A stretch of 64,000 nucleotides of DNA from assembly GCF_028769735.1 (NCBI RefSeq), contig NC_088173.1, positions 63,635,921-63,699,920 on the forward strand, read 5' to 3'. The notes under the pieces were generated by a model, which searched no databases, was not told the DNA's origin, and saw only the letters and a list, made by a program, of their open reading frames with translations. This DNA is from Zonotrichia leucophrys gambelii. Taxonomy: Eukaryota; Chordata; Aves; Passeriformes; Passerellidae. The position numbers were made by a program, and so were the translations under genes. Below, piece after piece: positions 21,670-34,600 of this stretch (position 1 is the stretch's first letter; every line of letters starts with the position of its first letter).

Positions 21670-23367
21670 GGCACAACAGATGGGGAAAAGGGAAGAACAA
21701 AAACCTCCCACTGGTTGGATCAGCAATTGCATGTTCGGTGTCACCGCCTGATGCTGGTGTATGAGAGAAGGGAAAAGGCTTCAATATAGGGTGAAGTGCA
21801 CTGAAAAGAGGCATCTCTTCCTGGTATTTGAGCTAGGTGAAAAAAAGAGGCAAAACCAGAAAGACAATCTGAAATACTTTCAACTTAATCCTCTACAGTT
21901 CACCCTTCTCACATTTCTTTTTTTTTTTTAATATTAAAACAAATATGTCACGAAACAGGAGAAAAAAGGTAAATTAAACATACTTTTGCCTCTATCAGGA
22001 AAAAGTATTTTAAAATTCTGAAGATTATGAAAATGTTATTTCATTCAATATTTCTCACCACGTGATACAATTTTTAAACTTCTACTGAGCTGAAAGTAAA
22101 TGATATTTTTATATAATATGGAAATGCTGTGGTAATATTTCAATAACACTTGATAGCAATAAAGCAAACAAGTACAATTAACTTCACATGCAGCAAAGTT
22201 ACTGTTTATGTTTCATGGCTCACTCTTCCTCTACTCACTGCAGAAATGACCATCCAGGCTTCTGAAACTGGTTTTTAAATGTTTTACATGAAAAAATTTC
22301 CTGCATTATTTTTCTTTCCACTTTGTGAGAATGATCTCTTTTTCACACCAGTAAAAGCCTGTTTTATCCAACATATGTTTAAATCTTATCCCTCTAAATA
22401 TTTAAAATACCATTACTGCAAAGCCATCTAGTGGGAGCTCTGCAAGCTTTATCATCTTAAAATTGTTACTCCAAAATACTAGTGAAATGGAATAATATTA
22501 TAGTCCAGATTGTGTATTCCTTGAAAGATCTAAATGTTTCCTCAGTTATTCAGCAGAAAATTAGATTTAAAAACATTTTCAGTGCTGAGTTTATATTTTG
22601 AAGTATTCATTTGTACTATTTCAGATTGAGCCAGATTGAGATTCTGCCAGCTCTTCACCCAGTGATAGCTATCAATAAACTAGGCAGAGATGGAAGAGAG
22701 CACTTCTCTGAACTGGGAAAAACTGCCATCCAGAGTGATTCATCATATGCATAAAAGTCATAAAAAGACTGAATGATCTTTCTAAATGGCATAATACATT
22801 ATACCGGTATTGAATAACAGAGAAACTGAGATAAGAACCTTGTGATACAGCAAAAAGTAATGGAAGAGACTTAGATACAAAGTATGCTCACTGCAAAAAC
22901 CCACAATTTTATATAGTGAAGTAATAAAATAAAATTCTAAATTAACTTAAAAGACAGAAGGAGTGGCCTAAGAAGCAGGGAAAAAAATCTTATTCATGAA
23001 GTGAAAAGCCTTTTTTTTGGTTAAACACGTCTGATTGTCAGTTCTGACTGATGTAGCTATGCCCATGTATTCCAGGGGTGAGAATGATGAACAGCAAAAA
23101 TTTTCTATTGTCACTAAATTCTGGCACTGGTGTATGGCTAAGTACTCCGTTTTTACCCTCCACCAGTAATCAAATTTTATCAGTCCTTTGTCTTACCTGG
23201 GAAAACTAATTTCAGTAGTAGCATCATGTTAAAGTAGCCCTGCCACTCAAAGGTAATTGAATCCTTTTGAGATGTTGAAGAAAAACTGCAATTGTAACTT
23301 TGAGATGGCAGCAGAAACTGTAATCTGAGCTTAAATATGCAGTTATAATATGTCTGGGACAACTTTG

Positions 23368-23384
23368 TTTTTTTTTTTTTTTTT
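23368..23384. repeat. T17 homopolymer
   Basis: Seventeen consecutive T. No retroposed body was recognised on the minus strand beside it. Confidence 0.9.
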
Positions 23385-24345
23385 GTCTCTCTGATATCCT
23401 CTCTCTAAAGATTTCTATTTCCTGTGTGATTCTACAATATTGGAATTTTTTTTTCTTTAAAAACTTTACTTTGCCGAACTAATGCTTTTTAAAATCAAAC
23501 AAGACCCCCTTTGCAAATATTTGCCATTTGAATCCAACTCTAGCCAAGAATATCTAGATAGGCTTAGGCCAATTGATATTTGAATTCCTCTGTATTTCTT
23601 TTTCATTGAAATTTTGTGAAATAATAATATCAAAATATTTCTTTATGTTCTGACAGTGCAAGTATGTTCAAACTAAATGTAACTGAAGGGGGCTGAGGAA
23701 TGGTAACTCTCATGAAAGCCACAGAACTGTCCCCACAAACTGTTATGGAATGAACTGTTCAGATTTTTCAGTGCTTTATGCTGTAGCAGCAAAATAAAAT
23801 GCCCAGAAATGAGCAGTGCAGGATAAGAACTGAATAAAGTTGATATGGAAAAATGCTTGCCTAAAGATAAATAGCAGAAGGAAAGCTATTTTTTTCACTG
23901 GCTGGGCAAAACCTTAGGGAAGTCAACTGGTTGCATAGAATGAAAAAAAACAGAGAGGGCAAAGCAGAGCTGATAAACTGCTGCTTTCAACAGAAGATAA
24001 ATGACCATGATGGCCTGGCTTCCACATTTATGAGAGGAGAGTCTTTTTTATCTTAACAAGTAATGCAGACTTTACATTTCTGTTTTCAGCTTTATTTTTA
24101 TGGAATCTGATTTTCCCTTTGAACAATTCAGATTTAGATAAAAGGGTTCTTTTCTAGAGGTCTCTTTTCTTTTTTTTTACAGTGATCCACAGCACATCAT
24201 ATCGAGTAATATTTAATTAGACAATTTATATTCAGTATAATAGTCCAAATTCCACAGAGTAAAAGATTTGAATTTAGTTCTTACTTGTAACCACCTATAA
24301 TCTTGATTTGCAGGACCACTTTTAGAAAAACTGGTTGAAAAAAGT

Positions 24346-24399
24346 ACCCAAAGTATTCAATGAACCCAAAGTATTCAATGGATCCAAAGTATACAATGT
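24346..24399. repeat. 18-bp unit repeated three times
   Basis: ACCCAAAGTATTCAATGA, then ACCCAAAGTATTCAATGG, then a third copy with three or so changes (ATCCAAAGTATACAATGT). Copies occupy 24346-24363, 24364-24381 and 24382-24399. Confidence 0.95.
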
Positions 24400-26077
24400 T
24401 TTTCAGCAAGGAATAAATAACAAGAAAGAAGTTTAGAACTAATGAAAAGAGTTAAATACTAGTTCACATCTCAAGGCTGACATTGCATGACAGCCACTTC
24501 AATGTCTGTAGTGGCTTCCACTTCAACACATTATCAAGAGAGTTTCTGTTACCCCAGGCTCCATTTCACACTCATTAACACCTCCCTCCAGCCATCATTA
24601 GGATTTATTACAGAAGAGTTTAAACCTATTCAGGAATTTTCTGTGCCGAAATGATCCATGCTGACTTTGTGGCTTCGTTCCAGAAGAGTCTCACAATCTG
24701 GCTGGACAGCACCAATATAGACCGAGAACATATTATAAGAAAGTTAAAGATTTGTTTGAATTTGCTCTTCATTGTCTTCTTTGATCATGGGCAGACTCCC
24801 TTCCCTTTTTCAAACCAGATCTCTTTTATCATCTGCCCTAAAGCCCCTTCTCAGCTGCTGCCAAATGCATGAGGTACTTTGGTTTTGTTTTCTTTGATTT
24901 TGCTCAGGTAAGTCTGGCGCCTCAGTCAGATAAGCACCGTGAGATGTTCACTTGAATTCTGTCTCCTAACTGTGGTTGATGTTTTTCTGGCCACAAGTCC
25001 TGTCTTCCAGAAGTGCTGTGCCTGAATTGCAAGCTTTCCCTGGTGTATCCGTTTCTTTTCTTATTTTTTCTTAATTTTTTCCCATGTTCCCTGAACTCAC
25101 ACATGTTGCAGTCCTTTTTCTCTGATCTGATTTACCAAAAGATCTACAAACCTGAAAAAGATTAGACTGTAATGCAAGTTTGTCTCAAGAGAACAAGACC
25201 AGGTTCATGGATGGTTGGGTTCCTAGCTTGAAAAATGCATAAAAGATTATTGCTCTATTTTAGTTTCCAAGAGAAATCCAGTCCCCCTATATTACTTTCA
25301 CATACTGACCATTTCTATAATTCTTAAATAAGTTTAACAAGGTTTAATATTTACTGAGTTAACAGAAGGGTAATATGAAATTTCCAATTTTGTAATTAGA
25401 TTAAGAAGGCCATTTTTATTGTTATTACTCCTAGGTAACAGAATATATTGGGTTTTAGGGAAATAAAGGTACATAGTAACATATAATTAGGGCCACTTCA
25501 TTGAAGTAATGTCAACAAGGTCTCCTCAGGGCAGAGCTGTCTTTGTATATTGAATTTCTCTATTGTCAAAACACTTCAAAAATAAAAAGACAATTTTTGA
25601 ATTGTGATTATTTTGCCCCACCTCTCTGTCTTTCAGAGAAAAGTGTTTGAATAGCTGTAGCCATCAAAAGAGGGAAATAATATAATGGAGAAATTAAGAC
25701 AATAAGTACCTGAATGCCCACTCCACTGGACTAATAGCTGAATCCTGAGTAGCAATAAAAACAATTATCTTTACAGTCCAGGGTTGCATTGTTGCCACTA
25801 TTGTGCTATAGCTACAGTTGAAGGAATTAGCATACTGCAGTAAAAATTCAAGTAGATAACTACAACATTTGCAAGCACCATGATTACAAAATGTTGTAAT
25901 ACTTTCTACACTTCATTCTCCACACATGCATTGCTGTATAGATACTGGCAGAAAAAACAGTGAAGGGAAACATTGCACATGAGGAACACACATATCTGCA
26001 TAGAAAATTTTTGCTAAGATGGAAGCAAGAGAGGGGATTTTTTTTCAACTTTGTACCTGTAGATTTCTTTCCTCCTT

Positions 26078-26090
26078 AAAAAAAAAAAAA
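26078..26090. repeat. A13 homopolymer
   Basis: Thirteen consecutive A. No transposed body recognised upstream. Confidence 0.9.
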
Positions 26091-26564
26091 CCACAAAAGA
26101 ATAGATAACAAAAGTTAGTTTGTTTCTCCTGGAAGGAACAAAAATCTTTCTCTTAGAAAGATTATGTTTTTATGTATAAGCAAGGCTGTTTGCAAATTAA
26201 ACTTTGTTCTTCAGGCTGGATTCTGGACTTTCATGTTTCTCTCTTTAGCTCTTATGGAGTAAGAATATCCAGTACTCCTTATGGCATATCTAAGCTCAAA
26301 AAAAGCTTCATGTTCTTCTCTAGGATAGAATAGTTAATCTTCTCACTTTTAGGTCTTCTGTAATTGAATGCAGATATCACCCAATTCACTTCTATCTAGT
26401 TGGACTAGATAGTGAATTGCTCTCTAGTCTGCTCTTCTTCCATAAAAATGGCTTGAAATAAGGTTGTGATTTATCTACAGTAGATACCTATAGGCATCTT
26501 CCAAGTACTTGCCTTCACATGGAAGATGTCTTTGTATCAATCATGGTGACATTACCATTATGAA

Positions 26565-26599
26565 GTAGCCCCCTTCAGTTAGCACACTGAAGGGGCTGC
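26565..26599. other. GC-rich hairpin-forming inverted repeat
   Basis: GTAGCCCCCTTCAGT (26565-26579) and ACTGAAGGGGCTGC (26586-26599) can pair with one mismatch and one bulged C around the six-base loop TAGCAC. The stem is too short for a typical miRNA precursor, and pairing does not continue into the flanks. Confidence 0.6.
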
Positions 26600-27404
26600 C
26601 TGCATGACCTGACATTTGCTGATGTGCTGCCTTCAGGGTAAGGATGCCTGTCAAGATAGTAAGCAATACATATACTGTCTCAAAAGCAGAATGAATAGGG
26701 AAGAAGTACTTGACTTACCCAAAGGCTTCTGTACAGTACCTTGTTTGGGAAATCTTTCTTTGTCAGCTGTATAGTGTCCCTAAGCAACTTGTCACAGGGA
26801 AAGAAAAAACTAGGAAACAGATAGGTATGATCCATCTAGCACAGAATGCTTTTAATGAAAGTGTTGTGCCTCTAAATGGGTGCTATCCATTACCTACTCT
26901 TTAAAAAGGATGAAAAATCATGTTCCTCTCACCCAATATGTGCCAAACAAAGGCACAATAAAAATGGCATTGAAATATATGAGCTCTTTGACAATAATAT
27001 TAGTCACATCTTATAACCTGACCTTTCTGCTGGCAGGGACATTCACTAGGGTGTTCTAAGAGGGCAAGCATTTTCACTAGTATGAAAATTCATTATAACC
27101 GTCATGCAATAAAGAAACATCATTCTTTCCTGACTGACAATTTTTCTTCTCCACACATTATCTTCAATGTTTATATCTGCTCCCAAATGTTAAAAAATAT
27201 CCCATAAAGTTTCTACAGTACTGAAGGAATTGCGGGGATAAACACAAACTGGTAAGTAATCCTCCATGGCTGCTGCTGGTCTTATGAACATGGGTCAGTA
27301 CTTACAGAGACTGCTTATAAGTATCCCCAGTCAAGATGAAATTTAAAAGCTCTATCACTCATGTCATAGTTTTAAGAGACAATGCATTTAAAAAATGTGC
27401 TTCA

Positions 27405-28028
27405 GGAAAAGCACTGTCATGGACAGGGACCTGGGGATCCTGGTCAATGGAAAGTTGAATGTAAGTCAGCAGCGTGCCTTGACAGCGAGTCAAGGGAGGG
27501 GATTGTCCCTCTCTGCTCTGTACTGGCACATCCTCACCTTGGATGTTGTGTGCAGTTTTGGTATACCACTGTAAATCCGTTAGAGAGCATCCAAAGGAGG
27601 GCAATGAAGATGGTGAAGGGCCTTGAGGGGAGGCCATATGCGGAGCAGCTGAGATCACTTGGTCTCTTCAGCCTGCAGGAGACTGAGGGAGACCTCACTG
27701 CAGTCTACAACTTCATCATGAGGGGAAGAGGGGAGACAGACTTTGGTGACCAATGACAGGATGCAAGGAAATGGCCTGAAGTTGTGTCAAGGGGAGGTTT
27801 AGGTTGGATATTAGAAAAAGACGCTTCATCTAAGGGTAGTTAGAGGCTGGAATTGGCTCCCCAGAGAAGTAAATACAGCACCAAGTCTGACAGAGTTCTG
27901 GAAGTGTTTGGAGAACTCCCTCAGGCACATGGTGTGATTCTTGGGGATGGTGCTGTGCAGGTTCAGGAGTTGGACTCCTTGTGGGTCTCTTCCAGCTTAG
28001 TTTATTCAGTGATTTTGTGATTCTGTGA
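27405..28028 (+). mobile_element. CR1 LINE, ORF2 C-terminus and 3' end
   Basis: Plus-strand CR1 copy with its 3' terminus preserved. Readable ORF2 pieces in order are MDRDLGILV-like text near 27420, ESIQRRAMKMVKGLEGRPYA, EQLRSLGLFSLQ and GDLTAVYNFIMRGRG. After that the frame is lost, but DNA blocks typical of the element continue (GTTTAGGTTGGATATTAG, TTGGCTCCCCAGAGAAGT, CTCAGGCACATGGTGTGA). The end reads GATTTTGTGATTCTGTGA, the family's short terminal repeat. The 124-codon frame at 27382-27756 is the remnant of ORF2, with its N-terminal part out of register. It is closely related to the copy at 9398-10102, but each has its own indels. Confidence 0.93.
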
Positions 28029-31000
28029 ATACAAAGTACTGTGATACAAATTAAAAAAAAATTGAATAGGAGACGGAAAAGATAACTTTGGGAATTAAAA
28101 TAAAAGACTGGGAGCGTTAGAACTCTGCAAAGGAGTTTATATACATGAAAAAAAATTCTAAAAATAGCTGTTAAAAAAACAGATATTAAAATTATTCATA
28201 CTAATAGAGAATAGAAGGTTTGCAGGACATGTTTTTATTTATGTCACATTGCTGTTACCTTTTCTAAACCATGCAGATAAGACATTAAACACTGTAAAGA
28301 GCATGGTGATTCCTATAGCAGACTTTCACAACTTAAATCTCTGTTAGAGTGTGCTAATTTATTTGAATGCTAAGCTCACTGGAGTAAATTTTTAGTACAA
28401 TAAAGACGCCAATGAAATAATTGAAGGATACAGAAATTGCAGACAATGTATGCAAAGAAAATGGAGAGGGCAAAGGATTAGGAGATAAGGGTGTAGACAA
28501 AAATATATTTTCATTTCTGTTCCTGACCATAGCAGCACCTGCAAAGGATGATTGTTTGTATGAAACGAGCCAACCCAGCCACATCATAGCAATATTAAGT
28601 GTCGAGTTGCTTTTCTTCAATATTGTACCAGTGCTCAGAAGAAATGCAAATAAAGGAAGGACTGTATTATCCTGACATTAGTTCTAAGTAGTATATTGCT
28701 ACCAATTCGAATTACTGTTTCTCTGTCAGCTGACAATCAACTGCTACAAAGAAAATAAGTATTTGTCAAAAAAATCTAATTTTCTTTTTAGAAGATATTA
28801 GGAGGCCTTCAGTTGTGCAGTGGGTAATTTCAATATCAGTCATAATGTTTGGTGACAGTATATTTTCTAGGTAGGAAATCTCTGTGTAAACTTGAACACT
28901 GTTAGCTGTAATTACCACCTGGATGTGCAGGTGAGCATAAAATTATGTAAATAGAATGCAAATATAAAATTTAAAGAATTCACTACATTAACAGCTTGAT
29001 TAATGAAAATCAGAATGTCAGACATCTGCCAGGACACAAAAGTCACCAGTCACCTCAAGCCAGGCAACGTTTTGCAGTTCTCCCAGAGGTTCATTGTGAA
29101 CACTACTTACATAAGTGGATAAACAATTAATTTAGCACATTTAAAACAGTATATTAAAATAAACTTCCAGTAAACTACAACGGAGGCAGATAAAGGTGTG
29201 CAATGTTAGACTCAAAGAATTCATAACACCTCTGTAGAGCAGAAGATGCCTATTAAGGTAGGTAGGCACCAAAGAGGGGTTGTCAGTATGCAGATATTTC
29301 CCCTGCTTACTAAAAATCCATCCAGAGAGCATATTTCTTTTCATAGTAGCTCCAGTGCAACCTTCCATAGGAGATCTAGGGCTGGTCATAATTTCAAGTG
29401 GCAACACCAGGAAAGAAGTGCTCTTCAAATTTTCTTCTTCCATGAAAGATCCAAGTGAACCAGTTAAGTATGAGTGTGTCTCCAGGCTTCTCAGTTTTGA
29501 GGAAATTTATCACTGTTTCTATCGGTTGGTTGTAACAATTCTATGGGAAATATCACTATATGCTATTACAAATTGTAACATGATCAAGATCAGTTGTTCT
29601 TATGATTTTTTCCCTGTGCATTTTTCTACTTAATTCAGATTTGACTGATATCAGTGCATATATAGACACCATGTATACTGCTAGATACACATGTTAAAAT
29701 TATCTCAAACATTAGTCAGAATGCACTGAGAAATATTGAGTCTTTTGAGAAAGACTGAAAAATGACCACAAAGTGACTTGAGTGCAAGCACTGTACGACT
29801 TCCTCAAACATATATTAAAAATAACATCAAACACTCTTTTGTGCTATTTTAAATCCTTATAGTTTTGTCTTTTACCCATCTAACCATCCAATGACAGAAA
29901 ACACTGACATATTATGTGACATTTTAAAACTAAAGATAAGTCTCCTAGCCACCATAAAATATGAGCTTAAAATCACCATACCTGTAGCCTAGGGTCTAAG
30001 CAATTGATCTAAAAACTATTATCTTCCAGCAGCAGTAGAATTACAGCTGCTCTGAGGTAGGGATAGCATCTAATTCTCCAGTATTAACCCACACATCCTT
30101 TACACTGCACAGATTACGCAGAGCTGTCAGGACTGGAGCAAAACTACAGCGGGTCAGATTTATGCCATGCTAAGTTGTAAACAGAATGTTTGAACTTTCA
30201 TATATCTCTTTGAATGCCCACCTGTACACGGGTTTTGACTGCAAATAAGTCCTTTTGTATAGGAAATAAATGTTCCAGGTGGTATATCCACGACTTATAT
30301 CAGCAGTCCTACAATGTAAGTTGGAAAAGTTGCATTAACTTTTGTCAGATTTTTCAGAAATTCATCATCCTTAACTGAAAAGACTTTAACTGCTAAATAT
30401 AGCATGCTTCATATCTTGAAGACCAGCAAAGGATCAGAAATTCCAGCCAGCCACAAGTTCTCAAAAAAGCAATTTTGCTTTCACGGTGTATTTGCCCTTC
30501 CTGTCTGTATTTCAGAATCTGATGGATGTCTCTTCAAGTCTTGGACTAGGTGGAACATTACCTGATTATAAACTGATCAGTGTGGTAATAATAAGGCTTA
30601 CAGATATATGTATGTATATACATGTATGAAAATAAACTATATACAAATTTTCCATCAAAAAAAAAAAGAGGAAAGTATAGTTTTCTTAAATTCTTAAAAA
30701 TTTGCTGTGAGCCCTGGTCTTTATGATGAGAGATAATTAATAACCTTTCTAACCTACCTTCAATTATTTTGTTACCATTAGAGCCATAACATGAAAATAA
30801 TTAACACAGAAGACACTAAACCCAAAAATATGTAATGCATGCTGTTAGCACTATTATTTACCAGTCAGCTTCTAGATTCCTTTCATGACACAATTCCACA
30901 CAGTCCACTTTAATTACTATGTGAACAAAGGATATATGAATACAAGAATGTTCTTTTTCCCCTCACACAGAACATTTTCCCCATAATTATTAAAAACTAA

Positions 31001-31224
31001 AGCAACTTGGTACAGTGACACTGATTCAGGTAAAAATCCCTAGAACATAGGGATTTTTGTAGAATATTTATAGAAATGGGAAAAAAATCCTTAAGAAGCT
31101 CAAATGCATGCTCATGAAGAGAGATAGAGTCTAGTCAGCCCAGGACAAATAGCATTCAAGATTTTATTTCTATGTGCAATCACACATGCAAATCACAGAA
31201 TTACAAAGAGTGTACCTGTCAAAA
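28029..31224. other. Intergenic/intronic DNA, no gene recognised
   Basis: AT-rich. Overlapping frames of 70-117 codons on both strands at 29141-29633 lack motifs and are probably chance. A 25-base alternating purine-pyrimidine tract lies at 30604-30628 and an A12 run at about 30658-30669. Confidence 0.5.
30604..30628. repeat. Alternating purine-pyrimidine tract
   Basis: Twenty-five bases alternate strictly between purine and pyrimidine (AT/GT/AC steps, including TATGTATATACAT). It is AT-dominated, so unwinding is a more likely physical property than Z-DNA formation. Confidence 0.75.
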
Positions 31225-31662
31225 GCATGTGCTGCCAGCTTTTCCAGGGGAATGCCATGGGAGATGGTGTCAAAGGCTTTGCTGAAATCCAAGTAGACTT
31301 GTTCACTAGATGGGTCACCTGGTCATGAAAAGAGATCAGCTGGTGTAGGCAGAACCTGCCTTTCCTAAACCCACTGAATGGGGCGAATCCCCTGGTTGTC
31401 CTGTATGTGCTGGGGGAATGCACTCAAGCTGAACTTCTCCCTAACCTTCTCTTGGGACCACGGTCAGGCTCACAGGCCTGCAGTTCCCCAGATCCTCCTT
31501 CCATCCCTTCTTGTGGATGGGCATCACATTAGTCAACCTCAAGTCATCTAGGACCTCCCTGGTTAGCCAGGACTGATAATAAATGATGAAGAGCTGCTTA
31601 GTGAGCTCTTCTGCCAGCCCCCAGAGTACCCTCAGGGGGATCCTGTCCAGCCCCATACAGCA
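31225..31662 (-). mobile_element. CR1 LINE, part of the reverse transcriptase domain
   Basis: Minus-strand CR1 ORF2 fragment. Reading down from 31662, the frame (76 codons, 31441-31671) gives LRVLWGLAEELTKQLFIIYY, then DLRLTNVMPIHKKGWKEDLG and NCRPVSLT, the well-known LINE reverse-transcriptase motif in which the live form reads ANVTPIFKKG...NYRPVSLT. A second frame (31193-31423) carries the following part, with HDQVTHLV and STWISAKPLTPSPMAFPWKS corresponding to the family's region after motif A. The key tyrosine of NYRPVSLT is replaced by cysteine, a frameshift lies near 31430, and both ends of the element are missing, so it is inactive. No CR1 3' end is adjacent. Confidence 0.92.
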
Positions 31663-34600
31663 CACACACATCCTTTTCAGAAACCAGAGAGAGTATGCAA
31701 AAAAACCCCAAAAACCTCAGAGAAAGGAAAGGCATTGGTGGTCAAAGTGAACGTGAGAAAAATGTGTTATGATGTATATTTCTCAGGGGTAATTTTATTC
31801 TTGTCTTGCCCCATATGAAGCAAGAGGTATGTTCTTGAGGTCATATAAATATGCAAGAAATTTTAATGTCCTAAAGTAAGAAACCAGGGGTCTTCATTTA
31901 TTAATACCATTTTTGGAAAATATGTTGCACAGTAGAATTTCCATGAGTTTCTCCTTCAGCACTCATCCCAACAGTCATCCTAATCAAGATCTGCAGTTCT
32001 TAAATCCCTGTCATTAAGTATCAACTACCTCCACAAAAGCCTAAGAGAAAAATGGAAATATTCTGAGTTGCACAAGGCTATAAAATGTGAAACAAGTTTC
32101 CTCTGATGTAACTGCAGAGCTGTTAGTTTGAATTTATTATAATTTTGAATATAATGAACAGCCAAGTTTCATGATGCTTACAGTATGATACAAACTCAGA
32201 GATCCTACAGTCAATATCAAAGTTCACATATGAGCATAATCTTCCAAGGTTAAAGGTCATAGTAAGAAGAAAGGCAGAAAACCTCAATTTATTGGTAGAG
32301 AACATAATGAAAAAGTGTTCAAGATAGACAATATCAACTATTTGAGAATTTGAGAAAGCCTAATCTTCTTTAAAGAAAGAAGGTTCTCTTTCCCTGGAAG
32401 ATATTATTATTACAATTTACAACACCAAAAACGGGAAGATTTAAAAGCCAGCTGATGTTTAAGAACGGTGACAAACACCAGGCATACCTAGTCAGGTTCA
32501 TTATGGGTAGCTGAAACAGCATGACCTTAAAACCCTTTGAAAGCAAAAGTGAAAGAGAGGGAAATGACAGTTTGTTACAAAGTGAATAAAATGAACCTTG
32601 AGAGTGAGAGTATAGCAATATTTTTCCATTAAAAGAAAACACTTCAGGACTCTTTCATTTTCAGATAATTTGCCAAGACCAGTATGCAGCAGTAACACTA
32701 TTAGTGCTTGAGACTGATCTCAGTGAGTCTCACAGAGAGAATCTCACAGTCTCCATTGCCTCACAATGACAGAAGAGATAAACACAGCTTCCTCAAATGC
32801 TTCATCTACGTTTCATCTTCACTGTTCTGTTGGGAAAACATTTTGACCTTTCCTTTGCACAATTTGTTCCAGAGTTTATGCCAGTTACAGCCTGCACTTT
32901 TGCAGCATTGCTGAGAGTTTTATTCTGCCATTACATAAACAGTGTTTGCTTCTCACATTTTCTCAAATGAGAAATTTTTGTAAAATCTCTCTGTTGCATT
33001 TAAACAACCCTGTGATTACTTTTTCTTAACATTGGCTGAGGATAACAGCCATAGCATCAGAAAGAGCAAAGGTCAGATCCAGAGAGCCAGAAGGCACTCC
33101 TGAATCTACATCGGTGATTTTATTCTCCCAGTCAGAATTTCAGGCTCACCAAGGGCCATGTCCAAACAATTTCACTGTCCAAGATTCCTGGAGCTGTATA
33201 ACTTAATTTGGACAACTTCAGTAGATAAACTTAAGGGTCACTTATTGATTTCCACTAATGCTGAGGATTGAACTCCACACTAACAGCTGGTTCTGAATAT
33301 CCTTAGAGATGAGAAGGGGGAAGAGTCTGTCCCTTTTTTCAGACAAATCTTTGTATTAAATAGTGACACTACTCCACCAGTTTTACCCATGTTACAGGTA
33401 GATATTTTCAGAGTTTGATGAACAATAGATGTTCTCTATAAAATGCAGCAACTGCCATAATATTCTATTCAATCCAGCAAAAATAAGTGATGGCAAGACA
33501 GGAGTCAGTCATATTTCAGAGCAGATAATAGCAAGTTAATGGTGTTGGTATTATCTAAATGTGATGGTTTTTCAAGTTTCAGTATCAACATAACAATGAT
33601 TTTTTTCCCCAGAATAACCTGTTTTTACCTTCACTATTTTTCCAGATAGACTGAGACAGCGAAAAAAGCCCAACCACACCAAACCCAAAAGCTTAGCCCA
33701 GTATGCTTGACTTTTGTGTACTTAGGTATACACTATTATTCACGAGTGAGAACACTCACACCTTGATTCCAAAGAGAATAGCATGTTTGCAGTATTAACA
33801 CACAGCACATAATCTGGCCCTTACGAGTTAGGTCCTTGCAGTGCATCCAAGAAAAGGGATATACAGCCAGCTCAGGCATACAGGACAGTATATGTGCATT
33901 AAAGAAATACTGATGAGTATTGCATCCAGCAGCCATTTGGCACAGTAATACCATTACAGTACACTTTACAAAGGAGAACATTCCTCCTGCATGCTCTGTT
34001 ACAGTGAAGAAAATCTGAAAAAGTCCCTTGCTCCTGTAATAATGAACACATTTCTGTAACAAATGTAGATGTGCTCAAAACCTTTACATGAAGCAAGACA
34101 TACAGTGGGATAGAGCATTGAATACATTTACCCTAACATTGAAAACTGCAGACAAAACAAAGTAGAGTCCCTACAAGCCATACATTTAAGCAACCTCTGC
34201 ACATGCACAGGCCTTCTTCTCACAGAGGGAAAGACTGCATTTCAAAATATTTGCTAACTTTAAAGCAAGGCAGTGGCCAAATGTAGTTGACATGGACTCT
34301 TCCTAAAGTACAAGTAGGAAATTGAAAACATTTCTTCACATATTAAAGTCCTGCAGGAAGAAATATTTTCTGAGGAGTTGTGCTGTTTGGTTTGCATAGC
34401 TACAAGTAAAGGCTTTACAGCTATGGATATGCAATGTCACAATTTTATTGACATATCTTTTGAATTAGTAATTTAACTCCAATCTAATATATAAACTTTA
34501 TACTTACAATCTGTAGGCATATCAGAAAACCTCTGAATTCTGTTGTAACAAACTGAGGATGTTTTACCACATTATACACAAAATGTTATTTGCAAAGCTT

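Larger units (their letters stand above)
21670..27404. other. Intergenic/intronic DNA with small repeats
   Basis: The first 150 bases and the 150 bases before the LTR are noticeably GC-richer than the surroundings and unassigned. The rest is AT-rich, with a T17 run (23368-23384), an 18-bp triplication (24346-24399), an A13 run (26078-26090) and a short hairpin (26565-26599). No gene recognised. Confidence 0.5.

Noticed and set aside
21426..21674. 82-, 91- and 98-codon open frames across the LTR
   Set aside because: They lie within or across the solo LTR, in several frames and on both strands. LTRs of this family carry no such gene, and the frames show no domain.
31180..31200. ATCACAGAATTAC as a CR1 3' end next to the RT fragment
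   Set aside because: It would need a large internal deletion joining the 3' end directly to the RT domain, and the match is short and ambiguous.
33736..34062. 108-codon minus-strand frame, cysteine-rich
   Set aside because: The cysteines are irregularly spaced and fit no zinc-finger or secreted-peptide pattern. A second frame on the same strand overlaps it.
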